A program made the translations under genes and the position numbers. DNA of 64,000 nt from Gracilaria domingensis (Eukaryota > Rhodophyta > Florideophyceae > Gracilariales > Gracilariaceae): assembly GCA_022539475.1 (NCBI GenBank), contig VCMS01000015.1, forward strand, positions 1 through 64,000, in the 5' to 3' direction. The notes under the pieces are model-generated. The model was given only the letters and a program-made list of their open reading frames with translations. It searched no databases and had not been told where the DNA came from. This document shows positions 10,504 to 20,325 of this stretch, in pieces (the first letter of the stretch is position 1; every line of letters starts with the position of its first letter).

Positions 10504-11361
10504 TGTAGAGCAAAACGCCCTTTGTGGGGATGCACCGAGGTGCTTTTCATAGTTTGTTGATCCGTTACCGGCTGCGACACCTCAGGTTATGAGAGGCTAC
10601 TGGGGTAGTGCCCCTATTTTGGGGTATGCCTAGGAAGGGTAGTATTTCTGCACACGTGTGCCAAGTTGGCCCGATCGCGCGGGCCCCGTGGCAAGCATGC
10701 CACGGGGGCACACCTGTAGTGTATTGGCCGGCAGCGCCGGATAGTTAGATATTTTAATTGATATTTTCAAGTGCCGTATATAAGTGGCGGCACTTGCCGC
10801 CACTGTACGGGAAGTAAACCTCAACGAGGCCTTTGGCTCTGATCTTCTTGCCGCTTGCGCACGGTCACCAGCCCCATCCTGGGGAATACCGCCGCAATTC
10901 CGGGCTGATCAACCAACCTCCGTCCCTGAGGAGTACTAATCCGTCGTCACGGCACTTTTCTTATCTATTTTATTGTTGTCATTTCCGTCTTACGGCTTTC
11001 GCTACTCTGCCCTACATTGTAGGTTTGTTTTATTTTGTCTCGGGAGTTTTCCCGCTTATCGCGAGTCAGTGCTCCGCAGTGCGGCTCGCTTGTTGATCTT
11101 TTGTCGTCCCATACCGTTGGGCTGGATACCCCCACTCGCTGTGGCTCGCCGGAACCATCCGGATACCTACGCCGATTCTACCCCTTCTACCTCCGACTGC
11201 ACGCCCAGATCGGGGCCACCCGGATTTACACCCGGCTCGTGTTGGCCCTATCGGAGGGTTCTGCCGCTCGACTGCCCTTCACAGGGAGCAGGGCCTGAAC
11301 ACCCTGAGGTGCTCGTCCGCGACGCGGCTTGTTGTTTTCCCGTCGAGGGTTTTGCACCACA
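10504..11361 (+). repeat. Gypsy-1 right (3') LTR, complete
   Basis: 858 bases from TGTAGAGCAAAAC to TTTTGCACCACA, preceded by the purine tract GAGAAGGGGGAGA. It contains a TATA-like GTATATAAG near 10775 followed by a perfect palindrome, AGTGGCGGCA-CT-TGCCGCCACT. The first 13 bases reappear at the ends of the Gypsy-2 LTRs and the solo LTR at 45781, showing one family. Confidence 0.93.
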
Positions 11362-12080
11362 TACATGTCATCAATCAAATGGAAACGACTCATCGATTCG
11401 GGCAAAACTAATGGAATTTCGGACAACTTTTCTGTGGAATGGAAGGCACACGCGACCTGACCTGTCTCAATGAGAAGCTGCTTCGCGTCTATAAAGAGAC
11501 GGTCAAGAGACTCATTATAGCCAGGTGGTTATGACCGCATCGAAACAGCAGTTGTGGGAGGAACCAATCAAGAAACCCACACAAGACATAAATATACAAG
11601 TAGTAACTAGTGAACCCTTAGATTAGAAATACGACTAGTATGCATTCTTTGAGATTATTCAATGGCTCATTTCTTTATATAAACCCCCCTCCGAAGAGCG
11701 ATGGTCTCCAAAATCTGGAGGGGGCAGACCACCTTGACGACCTCACACACACTTCCTTTGGCAAACCCCCACCACCCTTCAGAGCAGTCTGCTCCCCCTT
11801 GCCATCAACCTTCCTACATTCAACCCAACAGTGAGCGGCTTGGTCTCCCGCTTCGCAACTCGTCTCTACGCGGCTAGTCGTGCTGCCCTGTCTTGGGCTC
11901 GCTTGCGCTTCTACGCCGTCGCTTGCAACTACCAGTACACAGTTCCGACGAACTTAGGTTGACGTTTGCGCACCCTTTGCGTTCTTTCGCTCCCCGCCCA
12001 GCTGTGGACTACTCTAGTTTGCTGTCACAGGGCTGCTGATCTTTGCTGCCTACCATACGCTAGCAACAACAGAACGCTAC
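11362..12080. other. Intergenic stretch between Gypsy-1 and a copia remnant
   Basis: Only short, overlapping frames on both strands; no recognisable protein. It may belong to the decayed copia element that follows. Confidence 0.4.
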
Positions 12081-13340
12081 GTTGCCGTCAACAACAGCAC
12101 GACGGCTGGTACCCCCTGCTGTTTCGTTTCTGCAGTTGGGTTGTCACCACCCGCGCCATTCGTCCACAAAATTGGCGTCCACAAGTACGAAGGACGAAGC
12201 GTTTCTTCATCAAGAGGATTACGTTCAGGAGATACTCAGGCGCTTTGGCATGAAACACTCGAAACCTGTCTCGACGCCCATGACAGATTTATGTGGTTGG
12301 CAAAAATGCAAGCAAGAGCTTGTTGATCAGAATTTGTATCAGGAAATAATTGGATATCTTCTCTTTCTCACTACCCGTACTCGCCCTGATCTCAATGTAG
12401 CCGTCACACTGCTTTTGAGACAAAGCTCAGCACCTCCAGAGTGTGACTTGAAAGCTGTAAAACGCATCCTGCGTTACCTTCATGGCACAGCTGTGTATGG
12501 ATTGAAGTTTTGCACCGATCCATGAGATTTACGAGCTTTTTCTGACGCGGACTGGAGTAGTGATGTCGATACTCGGCGATCAACAAGTGGATTTGTAATC
12601 ACGCCTGGAAAGACTACTGTAACATGGAGGTCTATCAAGCAGTCTGTTGTTGCCCTCTCGACCGCCGAGGCGAAGTAAGTCTGTGCCAGTGTAGCATGCA
12701 AATTTATTCTATGGATGCGCGATGTTCTACGGGACGTAGGATGCAATCAAAAATTCTTGACCATACTGTATCAGGACAATCAGACGGCCATTGTGTGGGA
12801 GTTATCTGGCAAACGAGTGGCTAAGCATGTGGCTATTCGTGGAACTTTGTGTTAGATATGATTGAATCGAAGGTGGTAACAATTGAACATTTGTCTACGG
12901 TAAAGATGGCGGCGGATGTCATTACAAAACCACTGCCGAAGGAGGTTTTCAACATGCACTTGATCTTTTTGGGTGTTTGCTCAAGTTTCTAGAATTGACA
13001 AACAAGAGAGGGAGTTGGAATATGTGATGGAGACGAGACATAATGGCATTGGAAATGATGAAACATGAAGTGCTAGGATGATGTGTCCTCATGGACATAT
13101 CTACCAGGAGGCAACTGGATCTGAATATGTGCATTTGCGTTATTAGATAATATATTTAGAAGAGTGATCCGCTGCATATGCGAACACGTAGGCTGAAGTA
13201 TGCGAAATATTGTGACGGATAGTGCTGCACCTAGCTCTTCCGCCAAACCAGACGCGCGCCTACATAAGTAAAGAGAGAGGCTCTGACTACAAATCAATGG
13301 TAGTCAGCTCTCAACTCTGCTTATACATACCAGAATTTGT
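12080..13340 (+). mobile_element. Ty1/copia fossil, 3' part only
   Basis: Translation shows the end of a copia reverse transcriptase and its RNase H: YVQEILRRFGMKHSKPVSTP, TRPDLNVAVTLL, RILRYLHGTAVYGLKF, SDADWSSDVDTRRSTSGF and ALSTAEAK. These are typical of the plant-like copia branch, clearly different from the copia element at 18376. After RNase H a GAGAGGGAG tract (near 13004) precedes TTGGAATATG, a likely start of a 3' LTR that may run to about 13340. The element is broken several times and lacks its 5' part; it looks old. Confidence 0.75.
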
Positions 13341-13352
13341 ACTACGACCATT

Positions 13353-14738
13353 CTAGTTAGTCATGTATACGCCCCTAGACTCAGAACCCAGACGAAGAAT
13401 CTCGGCCTGGAGCATCGCAAAATGATACGCCACCTTCCATCTATCCCACTTCGTTGATCCCTCTCGCTTTAGCCCGTCGACTGTGACGTACCTGAACCAT
13501 CCGCCATACTTCTTGTCAGTCATCGGTCCATCCAGAAGCTTCGCCAAACGACGCCATTTGGAAGCCGCAGTCACTCGGCATCCGCGGGTAAGGGCAAAGT
13601 GCACATATGTGCGGGCAGCTTCACAGTTTGACCACCACTCGTATAGATCGTTGTCTGGATTACCCGGAAACGGCATCCCATCAATTGCAACTTCTTCCCA
13701 CCGAAGAAGCCCTTTGGCATCAATGGCATACTTTTCGGTGAAGCGTATGAGACGTTCTCCGGCGGCGACCCAATCGGACCCACTCGGCTCTAAGCCTCGC
13801 TGTTCGGCGCGTGAGAGGAGCCATGCAATCTCAATGTTGTGCCCTGGTGATGCCCACTGGCCTTGATCCCACTGATTCTCACGTGTGTATGGGACGTCTG
13901 TGGGAGTCCAGTCTGGCTTGTAGTTGAAGGCGACAAAAGCTGACTCTGGGTCACCAGCTTCTGCTACAAGCATGCGATTGACGATGAAGTTACCAGTGCG
14001 GGCGATGTTTGCGGCCACTTGGTTTCGCTTGTTTCCGTTGGGTAGTACATCCCAAAAACTAAGGAGCCCCTCAAAGAAGTGCACCACTGATTCGAGGTTA
14101 CGTATCTCGTCGTCTCCGTCTCCAGCAGATCTGTAAAGCCCGCCAGAGCTGCCGTCGTCGAGCTCCCGTTCGATGAACTCATACGATTGCCAGGCGGACA
14201 ATAGCGCTCTTGATTTCTCAGCATCGTCGAGCACTGTAGCAGCCATAGCAAATGCAAACATAGTGTGCACATTGGCGTAGCCGTCTTTCTTTGAGTCCGA
14301 CACTGTGCCACTGGTCTCGTTGAAGAGGTAAATAACGCCTCCATCTGCGGGGTCACGGAAAAGCTCGTCAAGTGCTTGGATGCCCTTCTTGACAGCGGCC
14401 ACAAATGACGGACCGCGACTGTCGTTCACAGCGCGTGCCGCTGCAGCGGCCTCAACGTTGATGTAGACACCTCGTGCTTGTGCCACGGCAGTCGTGTCTT
14501 TAGGGTGAACTTGGGTCCAGTCGTCGTTCAAATTGACATGGAAAGCACTAGCTTCGCCTGCTCTCGACTCGGTAGTGATAGCGCCCGAATTCCATGCGTC
14601 GACCACAGAAAGCAGCGTCTCCCGGTGCTCTGCAGCGTCAAAGAGCGATGGCTTGACTGAAGCTGCGGTTGCTCCTACTAGGAAGGCGACGAATACTGCT
14701 GCTGCTACCACAGCACGCGCTGAGAGATATGCAAACAT
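13353..14738 (-). CDS. Secreted N-acylglucosamine 2-epimerase (AGE) family protein
   Basis: A single-exon gene of 461 residues starting at ATG 14738; the frame also opens at an upstream GTG, but the ATG directly precedes a clear signal peptide (residues 1-26, hydrophobic VVAAAVFVAFLVGATAA). The rest matches the AGE (alpha/alpha)6-barrel family: GYANVHTMFAFA (His about 158), VVHFFEG (His about 220), SPGHNIEIAWLL (His about 300), KKYGGWFRYV and KWDRWKVAYHFAML (His about 439). In known members the conserved histidines catalyse epimerisation at C2 of a sugar, as in cellobiose or N-acylglucosamine 2-epimerases. The length is near the family norm of about 400 plus signal. It likely acts outside the cell on a cell-wall or matrix sugar, but the substrate cannot be read from the sequence. 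Confidence 0.88.
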   Translation of the reverse strand: MFAYLSARAVVAAAVFVAFLVGATAASVKPSLFDAAEHRETLLSVVDAWNSGAITTESRAGEASAFHVNLNDDWTQVHPKDTTAVAQARGVYINVEAAAAARAVNDSRGPSFVAAVKKGIQALDELFRDPADGGVIYLFNETSGTVSDSKKDGYANVHTMFAFAMAATVLDDAEKSRALLSAWQSYEFIERELDDGSSGGLYRSAGDGDDEIRNLESVVHFFEGLLSFWDVLPNGNKRNQVAANIARTGNFIVNRMLVAEAGDPESAFVAFNYKPDWTPTDVPYTRENQWDQGQWASPGHNIEIAWLLSRAEQRGLEPSGSDWVAAGERLIRFTEKYAIDAKGLLRWEEVAIDGMPFPGNPDNDLYEWWSNCEAARTYVHFALTRGCRVTAASKWRRLAKLLDGPMTDKKYGGWFRYVTVDGLKREGSTKWDRWKVAYHFAMLQAEILRLGSESRGVYMTN

Positions 14739-14803
14739 AATGGTCACTCCGATGAACGGCTGACTAGTACAAGTGCTTCTTTTACATAGCGGGTTGACCA
14801 GTG

Positions 14804-14813
14804 CTTATATACC
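14804..14813 (-). promoter_or_regulatory. TATA-like box of the AGE-family gene
   Basis: GGTATATAAGC on the minus strand, about 66 bases upstream of the ATG at 14738. A similar box lies about 60 bases upstream of the secreted gene at 61619-62239. Confidence 0.5.
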
Positions 14814-14904
14814 AAGACGAAGAAAGAAGAAACCCTCATATTGGAAGACGTTGAGAGATCTACTTCGAACAGCGGCTGAAGAAGAAGAAGAACACGTATC
14901 TATT

Positions 14905-15085
14905 GCTTGTTTTTGCGTGCGATTGCGATTCGCTTGTTTGTTTGTTTGTTCGTTTGTCGCATGCGATTGCGATTCGCATGCGATTCGCGATTCGATCGCT
15001 TGTTTTCGCGTGCGACTGCGATTCGCTTGTTTGTTTGTTTGTCATGCGATTGCGATTCGCATGCGAATCAATCGCACGCGTAAAC
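14905..15085. repeat. Two tandem copies of an 80-90 bp TTTG / GCGATTCGC unit
   Basis: Each copy has TGTTTT(T/C)GCGTGCGA(T/C)TGCG, then ATTCGC, then (TTTG)n, then GCATGCGATTGCGATTCGCATGC-like self-complementary sequence. The second copy is slightly shorter. It could fold into hairpins. No coding content is supported. Confidence 0.65.
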
Positions 15086-15189
15086 AAGCAACATATTATA
15101 TGTACGTGTTGGAAAACAACAACTGCCGTTCGATGTACCGTTGGTACCTTCGGTACCTTCGTGGATCTCTGAACGTCTTCCAATAACAA

Positions 15190-16380
15190 TGTGGTACATA
15201 ATACGGTATTGTACCTTCCTTACCCTGGGTAAACTCCGTAACAGGACAAAGTTAAGGAGTAGGTATGCGATGGGTTTGGCTGTGGCAGTAATAAAAATGA
15301 AGAATGCCAGTGCTTCAAAGATAAAAAACAGCAAGGCTGTCGTTACACTATATTTTAATAGTAGTTTAAGCAGTGCTTTCAAAAACGAGTTATAATAAAA
15401 AATTACGAATAAAATGTAATGAAGAGTATCCAAGGTTTGGCAAGAATTAATTTTTGTATACTTCTTTCAATAACGCAGAACGTTACAATTTTAATTCTCT
15501 TGTTTACCTTTGAGTTCTATTTGTCCGAAAGGGTGTTAGAACCAATTGTTCCATATATGCCCTTTTAAACGTAATTAAAAGTTTGCTTGAATGAAGCCAA
15601 TAAGAAATCAGTTGGTTGAAAAGTTTTCGAAAACTACACGTAGATATTCTTTGGAAAAGAGTACTAATTTTAAACAAACAGCACTTTAAAAGTATGTTTA
15701 AAAACTTTCAAAGTTTTATGGAATATTTTAGTCTCTGCTTCTAGAATCCTATTTTAGTAGTACCAACGTTTTGGGAGAAGTGATGACAAAGCTTTTCAAA
15801 GGGTGCTGACAACTTACGATTTAGGATATGCATAGGCATTGTCTCCAAAATCATGTGATGACAGAAAGTTTTTTTTGCTGAATTTTAATTTGTTGGCATT
15901 AGTTGATCTAACGTAAGGGAGTTCTCCAAAATCGAATGAAAATGCGCCGTGTGACACGGCGCATTTTTTTAAAATTTTTATTGTCTAATGGTACTGTTTG
16001 TGAAGAAAAATGACTGGATATTATAAGCGGTAAAATGTGAGGGTGTACTAAATAGTAGGTTCAGAATACCTGAAACCAGCTTTTTGCTGCTTTAAAATAT
16101 GTTTTACTTTGAGCAAAGTGCTAGATTAGCTCAACTTTAGCTCTGCCCGTTTGTTAGTAGAGGAGCTTTGCTATCATGGAACCAAAAACCTTTCGCTCTT
16201 TTTTGCTCCGCTTTCGTGATTGGGGTGTGTAAGAAGTGTAGCTCGTCGCAACGCATCTCACTTTCATGACGTGGAAATGTGAACAAGGCAGGGTGTACGC
16301 CGAGCTCATGACCTTGCCAAAAGTTTACTGCACAACGCTTACAGCGAATCAGAAGTTTTTCAAACGCTGAATGAAAAGTT
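15190..16380. other. AT-rich intergenic region with one strong hairpin
   Basis: No credible ORF. At 15941-15965 lies a nearly perfect palindrome, AATGCGCCGTGT-G-ACACGGCGCATT, followed by a run of seven T. Otherwise nothing recognised. Confidence 0.6.
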
Positions 16381-16482
16381 TCAGCTTTTCATAACAGAGC
16401 CAAGCTTGGGGCGTCATGGAAGTCACAGCTTGAGAATCTGTCGATCCTCCTGGCATCGTTCCAACGTCTGAAGTGATCGTAT

Positions 16483-17430
16483 CTATCCGCATTGGGCGCT
16501 TCCACGGTCGTAAGGCTCTTCCTCGGAACACTGTCCACACGCATCCAACTCCGCAACGTACACGAGTCCCGGCGGACAAGCAAAGCAGGTCGACGACCCG
16601 CGCCGAGCAAAGCTGCCCAGCGCACACGCCTCGCAGAACCGCTCGTTCTCATAAACACTGAAGTAATTATAAGCACAAGGCTCACAAGAAAGTGTCACCG
16701 AGCTATACATGTGACCGGGCACACACTTTGCACATCGGCGAGATCTTAAGATAAACACCTCATCAAGAGGACACTGAACACATTGCGAGGAACCTTGCGG
16801 CGCGAAAAAGTTGCCTCCACATACGTAGCATCTTCGCAGAGCGTTGACAAACGGCGTGTACGTTCCCGGCGGACATTCGGAGCACTCGAGCAAATTTGAC
16901 TCATAATACGTGCCAGGCGGACACGATCTACACAAGCCGTCGTCCATAAGCGCCTGTCCCTCCGGACAAACGACGCAACTCGAAGCTCCCATGTCAGAAA
17001 AAGCATTTCTGGGGCAAGGTAGACAAGGCCCAAAACCTTGTTCGACCTTGAAGAACCCGCTTTGACACGGCTGGCACGATACGAAAGGCGGTCGTCGTCG
17101 GTCGACGTACTGGCCGGCCGGACACACGCCGCACGTGTTGTTGGGGAGCAACAGTTGTCCATCGACACACGAACGACATTCCGTGGCTCCGGAGCGTGAA
17201 TGGGTGTGTTGCGGGCAGTCGTTGCAGTTGGTTTGCCCGCGTTCACGCTGATATTTGTCGGGAGCACACAGTTCGCAGAATCCGTCACCAGCGTCAAAGT
17301 GTCCCGGCTGACAGATTTGGCAGAGTCCGTTTGCATCCTGGCCCCATCCGGGAGCGCATGGATTGCTTGCCAGTACAAGGGCGACGGAGGAGAGGAGGCA
17401 CAAGATGGAGATGAAAAAAGATGCAAACAT
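16483..17430 (-). CDS. Secreted protein with 17 CxxC repeats (GCC2/GCC3, ephrin-receptor-like)
   Basis: An intact single frame of 315 residues from ATG 17430. Residues 1-22 form a signal peptide (FFISILCLLSSVALVLA). The mature protein is a chain of about 17 CxxC motifs spaced roughly 15-18 residues apart, with the recurring pattern CxxCPxGxF/Y, for example CPPGTYYESN and CPPGTYTPF. This is the pattern of the GCC2/GCC3 (ephrin-type A/B receptor-like, TNFR-like) family, giving about 36 Cys and presumably many disulfides. No transmembrane anchor or kinase domain is seen, so it is likely a secreted or wall protein. The 5' end and upstream sequence are partly duplicated at 25921-26560. Family assignment is firm; function is unknown. 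Confidence 0.82.
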   Translation of the reverse strand: MFASFFISILCLLSSVALVLASNPCAPGWGQDANGLCQICQPGHFDAGDGFCELCAPDKYQRERGQTNCNDCPQHTHSRSGATECRSCVDGQLLLPNNTCGVCPAGQYVDRRRPPFVSCQPCQSGFFKVEQGFGPCLPCPRNAFSDMGASSCVVCPEGQALMDDGLCRSCPPGTYYESNLLECSECPPGTYTPFVNALRRCYVCGGNFFAPQGSSQCVQCPLDEVFILRSRRCAKCVPGHMYSSVTLSCEPCAYNYFSVYENERFCEACALGSFARRGSSTCFACPPGLVYVAELDACGQCSEEEPYDRGSAQCG

Positions 17431-17840
17431 ATTGACGATGTAGGAGGGGGGAACTGTGCCGATCTTGAGCAGGGCGGAGAAAGTTTATTTTGTGCATGAA
17501 TGCTAGACGGATTCCATCATGGTGAACCCTGACCATGGTGAGCTCGGCAAGTCTGCCGGGCGTTTCCACGGGCTGCGTGTCGCCTCCTCGGACTATGGAA
17601 CGACACGCGCTGTTGAGCATGGTGATAGCTCTCCACTGTAAGGCCACCAATCCTAGAATCGGGGCACTGTAAACAACGTTTAATCTAAAGGCTGTAAGCT
17701 GAGAGGGACACACGTAGACACGGATGTGAGAAGCAGAGCAAAGCTCCTCAATTCGTCGTTCGTTCATGCATCACGGATTCTTCGGGTCTCGGCGAAAGAT
17801 CTTCGGCGCTTTGGGTCGGGGTGATGTGTTTACCTGCAGC
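17220..17840 (-). repeat. Source copy of a segmental duplication
   Basis: The first third of the CxxC-repeat gene and about 400 bases upstream reappear at 25921-26560 in the same orientation, perhaps 80-85% similar by eye. Shared words include GCGTTCACGCTGATATTTGT, CATGGATTGCTTG, GTTTCCACGGGCTGCGT and GAACGACACGCGC. Confidence 0.8.
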
Positions 17841-18370
17841 ACCCACGGTCAAAATCATTTCCGCCGCAGACAGGCACGACGAAGAAAGTTATCTCATCTC
17901 ACATCACGCGAGTGAGTGCGCTTACCAACCTCGAACATCGAAAGAATAGAATTCTCAACATTCAGCTTCAACCTCGAACGCCTTTCTTTGCGCCCATTTA
18001 TCCACTCTGCGCCACAGATTACTGACATACGTTTCACGCTTTTCTCGCTTCCCCAGTGTCCTAAGCAACCGGACGCGCCAACGCCGTTCCGCATCGAATG
18101 ATCCAATCTAATTTCTCCGGGGAGATCCGCTTTCCTTTGCCGCTGGATATACACGAGGTTTATCAGGAGTGTTAGGTCTAGAACAATATCCGAGAAAAAA
18201 GTTGGCAAAGCTGATTCTTTACATTTGTATTTGTTCAAACATTTTAGCTTTAACTATTGTCACAATGACATCGTACATCCTGCTGGTCCGTTTTTGCAAC
18301 TACATGTAGATACCAAAGGACTAAAGCTTTTTATATCGAAAAGCACTTCTCATATCGCCTGTCTATGTCC
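17841..18370. other. Intergenic region up to the copia insertion
   Basis: One minus-strand frame of 114 codons (17894-18238) has no recognisable domain or compositional support. The last few bases before the copia element include the original stop of the zinc-finger gene (see 24128-25426). Confidence 0.4.
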
Positions 18371-18375
18371 GGTTT
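18371..18375. repeat. Target-site duplication of Copia-1, left copy
   Basis: GGTTT here and at 24166-24170, directly abutting TG...CA LTR ends. This fixes the element borders to the base. Confidence 0.9.
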
Positions 18376-18964
18376 TGTAGATTTTTCTATGATTACATGG
18401 GAGGATTTGTATGGACATGCAATACTTATATATGCATAAGCAGCAATGCATATCAGATATTGATTTTGTAATGTTGGAGAGATGTCGATTGCATGGCGGA
18501 TTGGAAGGTGAACAAGAAATAAGTTAGGCAGTAATCGGTATACAAATCAGAAGAGTACATGAAAGAGATAATATATAGAACAGTAGAGTTGTCTTAGAAA
18601 GTAGTATAAATAGGGTGGGTGCGGATACTACATGATTGACCTCCTCGGACAATCATCAAGTAAAAGCAAATAACATCCAACTATCAGGAACCATCTCCGA
18701 TGCGGGAGACCGCGCAACTGAGTTGCAACTACTTGTAGTAAGTTAACGAACCACGAAGCGTTATACACTAACCTTGCGTTTGTATCGACCTCTACTGCGT
18801 GTGGAATCGACAGGTCCGTTCTACCGCAGCACCATTGGGTGCCGCATACCGTTCGCATCTGTGAGAATAAAGGACGTACGAAAACAGCCTCACTGGGGGC
18901 CGTGGATACTGATCTTTATTGAATTGTCACCGGCTTCGAGCCGATTGAAGCCCAGGTTTCGACA
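18376..18964 (+). repeat. Copia-1 5' LTR
   Basis: 589 bases, offset from the 3' copy by 5201 bases throughout. It has a TATA box GTATAAATAGGG near 18603-18614 and AATAAA at 18866-18871, giving a plausible U3/R/U5 layout. The internal 76-codon frame is LTR sequence, not a gene. Confidence 0.93.
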
Positions 18965-18985
18965 GTTATAACTGTGCAGCTGTTA
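18965..18985 (+). promoter_or_regulatory. Copia-1 presumed primer-binding site
   Basis: The LTR is followed by GTTATAACTGTGCAG. It does not start with TGG, so it is not the usual complement of a tRNA CCA end. It shares its first five bases, GTTAT, with the primer site of the miniature elements at 51245, which matches the anticodon arm of initiator tRNA-Met. Internal (half-tRNA) priming is therefore possible here too; the tRNA is unassigned. Confidence 0.4.
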
Positions 18986-19023
18986 AGGTTAACCGCAATT
19001 GTAACATTTACCTGGACTACGTA

Positions 19024-20325
19024 ATGACAGACGAGGTATCCGGAATAGCACACGGTGAACTTAGCGAGGCTCACCAAGTCCAAGCGCTAAACGCAGATGC
19101 GTTGAGAGATTTTAGCAATGCACTGTACAACGCAATCGGGGATCCAGATCTCCCGCCACCGGATGCATCAGAAGAAGAAATGAGAAAGTATAGGGATGAT
19201 GTAGAAACATACGGAAAAGAAATGTTGGCAACATTCGAAAGTACCAAGCTCCAGAATGAAGCATTGTGGTTTGAGTTTACCTCTGTCTTTAGGCCAGCAA
19301 GTATTCCCAATATTTCTCGATTTTTGGTAATCAAATGGATCGATTTCCTTACGAACCGAGGAGTATGGGTGAAACGAAAGCAAGGGTACCCGCGAAAGCG
19401 CGCACTCGGCGAATGCCTTATGCAGAATAGATTTGTACCTACAGGTACTGGAGAACCAGCATCTCATGGAAACATTGTTGCTAATCAAACCGGCCATCAG
19501 TATGGACAAGACAGAAACGATAATGCTGAAGCCGTAGTTCTACATCCGCAGAACCCACGAAGCACTTGTAATGAACAACATGAGGAAGTTTTTGTAGAAC
19601 CTGCGAACCGAAGTGTAAGAGACGAAGTGCCACAAATCATTCGTCAAGAACCCACGGAACTCAGCCGTGAGGCTCAGAGAAGCAGATTGCAAGATGTTCT
19701 CCCCAACATCTGCTCAAACCTGCCGGACAGGATTACTCAATCGAAGGGTTACAATTCAGGTCAACCTCCTGATGAGAACGAGAAGAACTCTGGAAAGGGA
19801 ACGCATAGTCTTTTGAAGCTCTGTCAAGGCCGCCCCCGATTCTCTGGACGTCTTCAAGACGATTTACAAGGTACGCTCGAATTCTACGATGCAATGGCAA
19901 AGAGATGCCGTCTTACAGACATTGAGAAGGCTGAATATCTCCCAACCATGCTTGATGGTGCCGCATTGAAATTCTACCTCAGGAACTACAGAGATGGAGA
20001 TCCATACGAAGGAATACTTCAAAAATTTATCGACAACTACATGAATCCCGAAGAGAAGAACAGGGCATTACTTGTCTGGCAATCGATGCGTCTTTCTCAA
20101 GCGATGCGCGAGAGTCCGGAGAAGAGCGAACTAGCAGTTTTCATGTCCTTCTATGAGAAGCTTGTCAATCTCCAACAGCAATTGGACCCAGCATACCGCA
20201 ACGACAATTTTCTTCGCGACCAACTCATCGTTTCTATCGATATGGAAAAAATTACTCAAGCGATAGCGATTCAGACAGCGAATGGTCAGAAGAAGACGCA
20301 GCCTATATCATCGAAGACGACATGA
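19024..20325 (+). CDS. gag: Copia-1 gag
   Basis: 433 residues from an ATG. The N-terminal third is acidic. The middle is Gln/Glu/Asn-rich. The C-terminal third has the helical pattern of copia Gag (RFSGRLQDDLQGTLEFYDAM, then LQKFIDNYMNPEEKNRALL). No CCHC knuckle is present, as in some copia branches. Its stop codon overlaps the next ATG by four bases (ATGA), an arrangement that could allow coupled translation of pol. Confidence 0.82.
   Translation: MTDEVSGIAHGELSEAHQVQALNADALRDFSNALYNAIGDPDLPPPDASEEEMRKYRDDVETYGKEMLATFESTKLQNEALWFEFTSVFRPASIPNISRFLVIKWIDFLTNRGVWVKRKQGYPRKRALGECLMQNRFVPTGTGEPASHGNIVANQTGHQYGQDRNDNAEAVVLHPQNPRSTCNEQHEEVFVEPANRSVRDEVPQIIRQEPTELSREAQRSRLQDVLPNICSNLPDRITQSKGYNSGQPPDENEKNSGKGTHSLLKLCQGRPRFSGRLQDDLQGTLEFYDAMAKRCRLTDIEKAEYLPTMLDGAALKFYLRNYRDGDPYEGILQKFIDNYMNPEEKNRALLVWQSMRLSQAMRESPEKSELAVFMSFYEKLVNLQQQLDPAYRNDNFLRDQLIVSIDMEKITQAIAIQTANGQKKTQPISSKTT

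Larger units (their letters stand above)
1..11361 (+). mobile_element. Gypsy-1: Ty3/gypsy chromovirus, nearly complete in window
   Basis: Seen: the 3' 447 bases of a left LTR, a primer-binding site starting two bases after it, gag, pol with a C-terminal chromodomain, an antisense ORF, a purine-rich tract directly before 10504, and a full 858-bp right LTR. The left LTR would start about 406 bases before the window. The shared 447 bases of the LTRs differ at roughly seven places by eye, mostly single-base indels, which suggests a fairly recent insertion. Pol is one long open frame and looks whole; gag looks broken about once. The target-site duplication cannot be checked because the left end lies outside. 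Chromodomain plus gag-PR-RT-RH-INT order is established for chromoviruses. Confidence in the family is high. Confidence 0.93.

Noticed and set aside
11640-12250. CT-rich frames that might be an exon
   Set aside because: Frames are short and overlap; the later part belongs to the copia fossil.
14905-15085. CRISPR-like or satellite array
   Set aside because: Only two long imperfect units without spacers of constant length; a simple tandem duplication.
18628-18858. 76-codon ORF found identically at 23829-24059
   Set aside because: Both lie inside the Copia-1 LTRs; identity reflects LTR identity.
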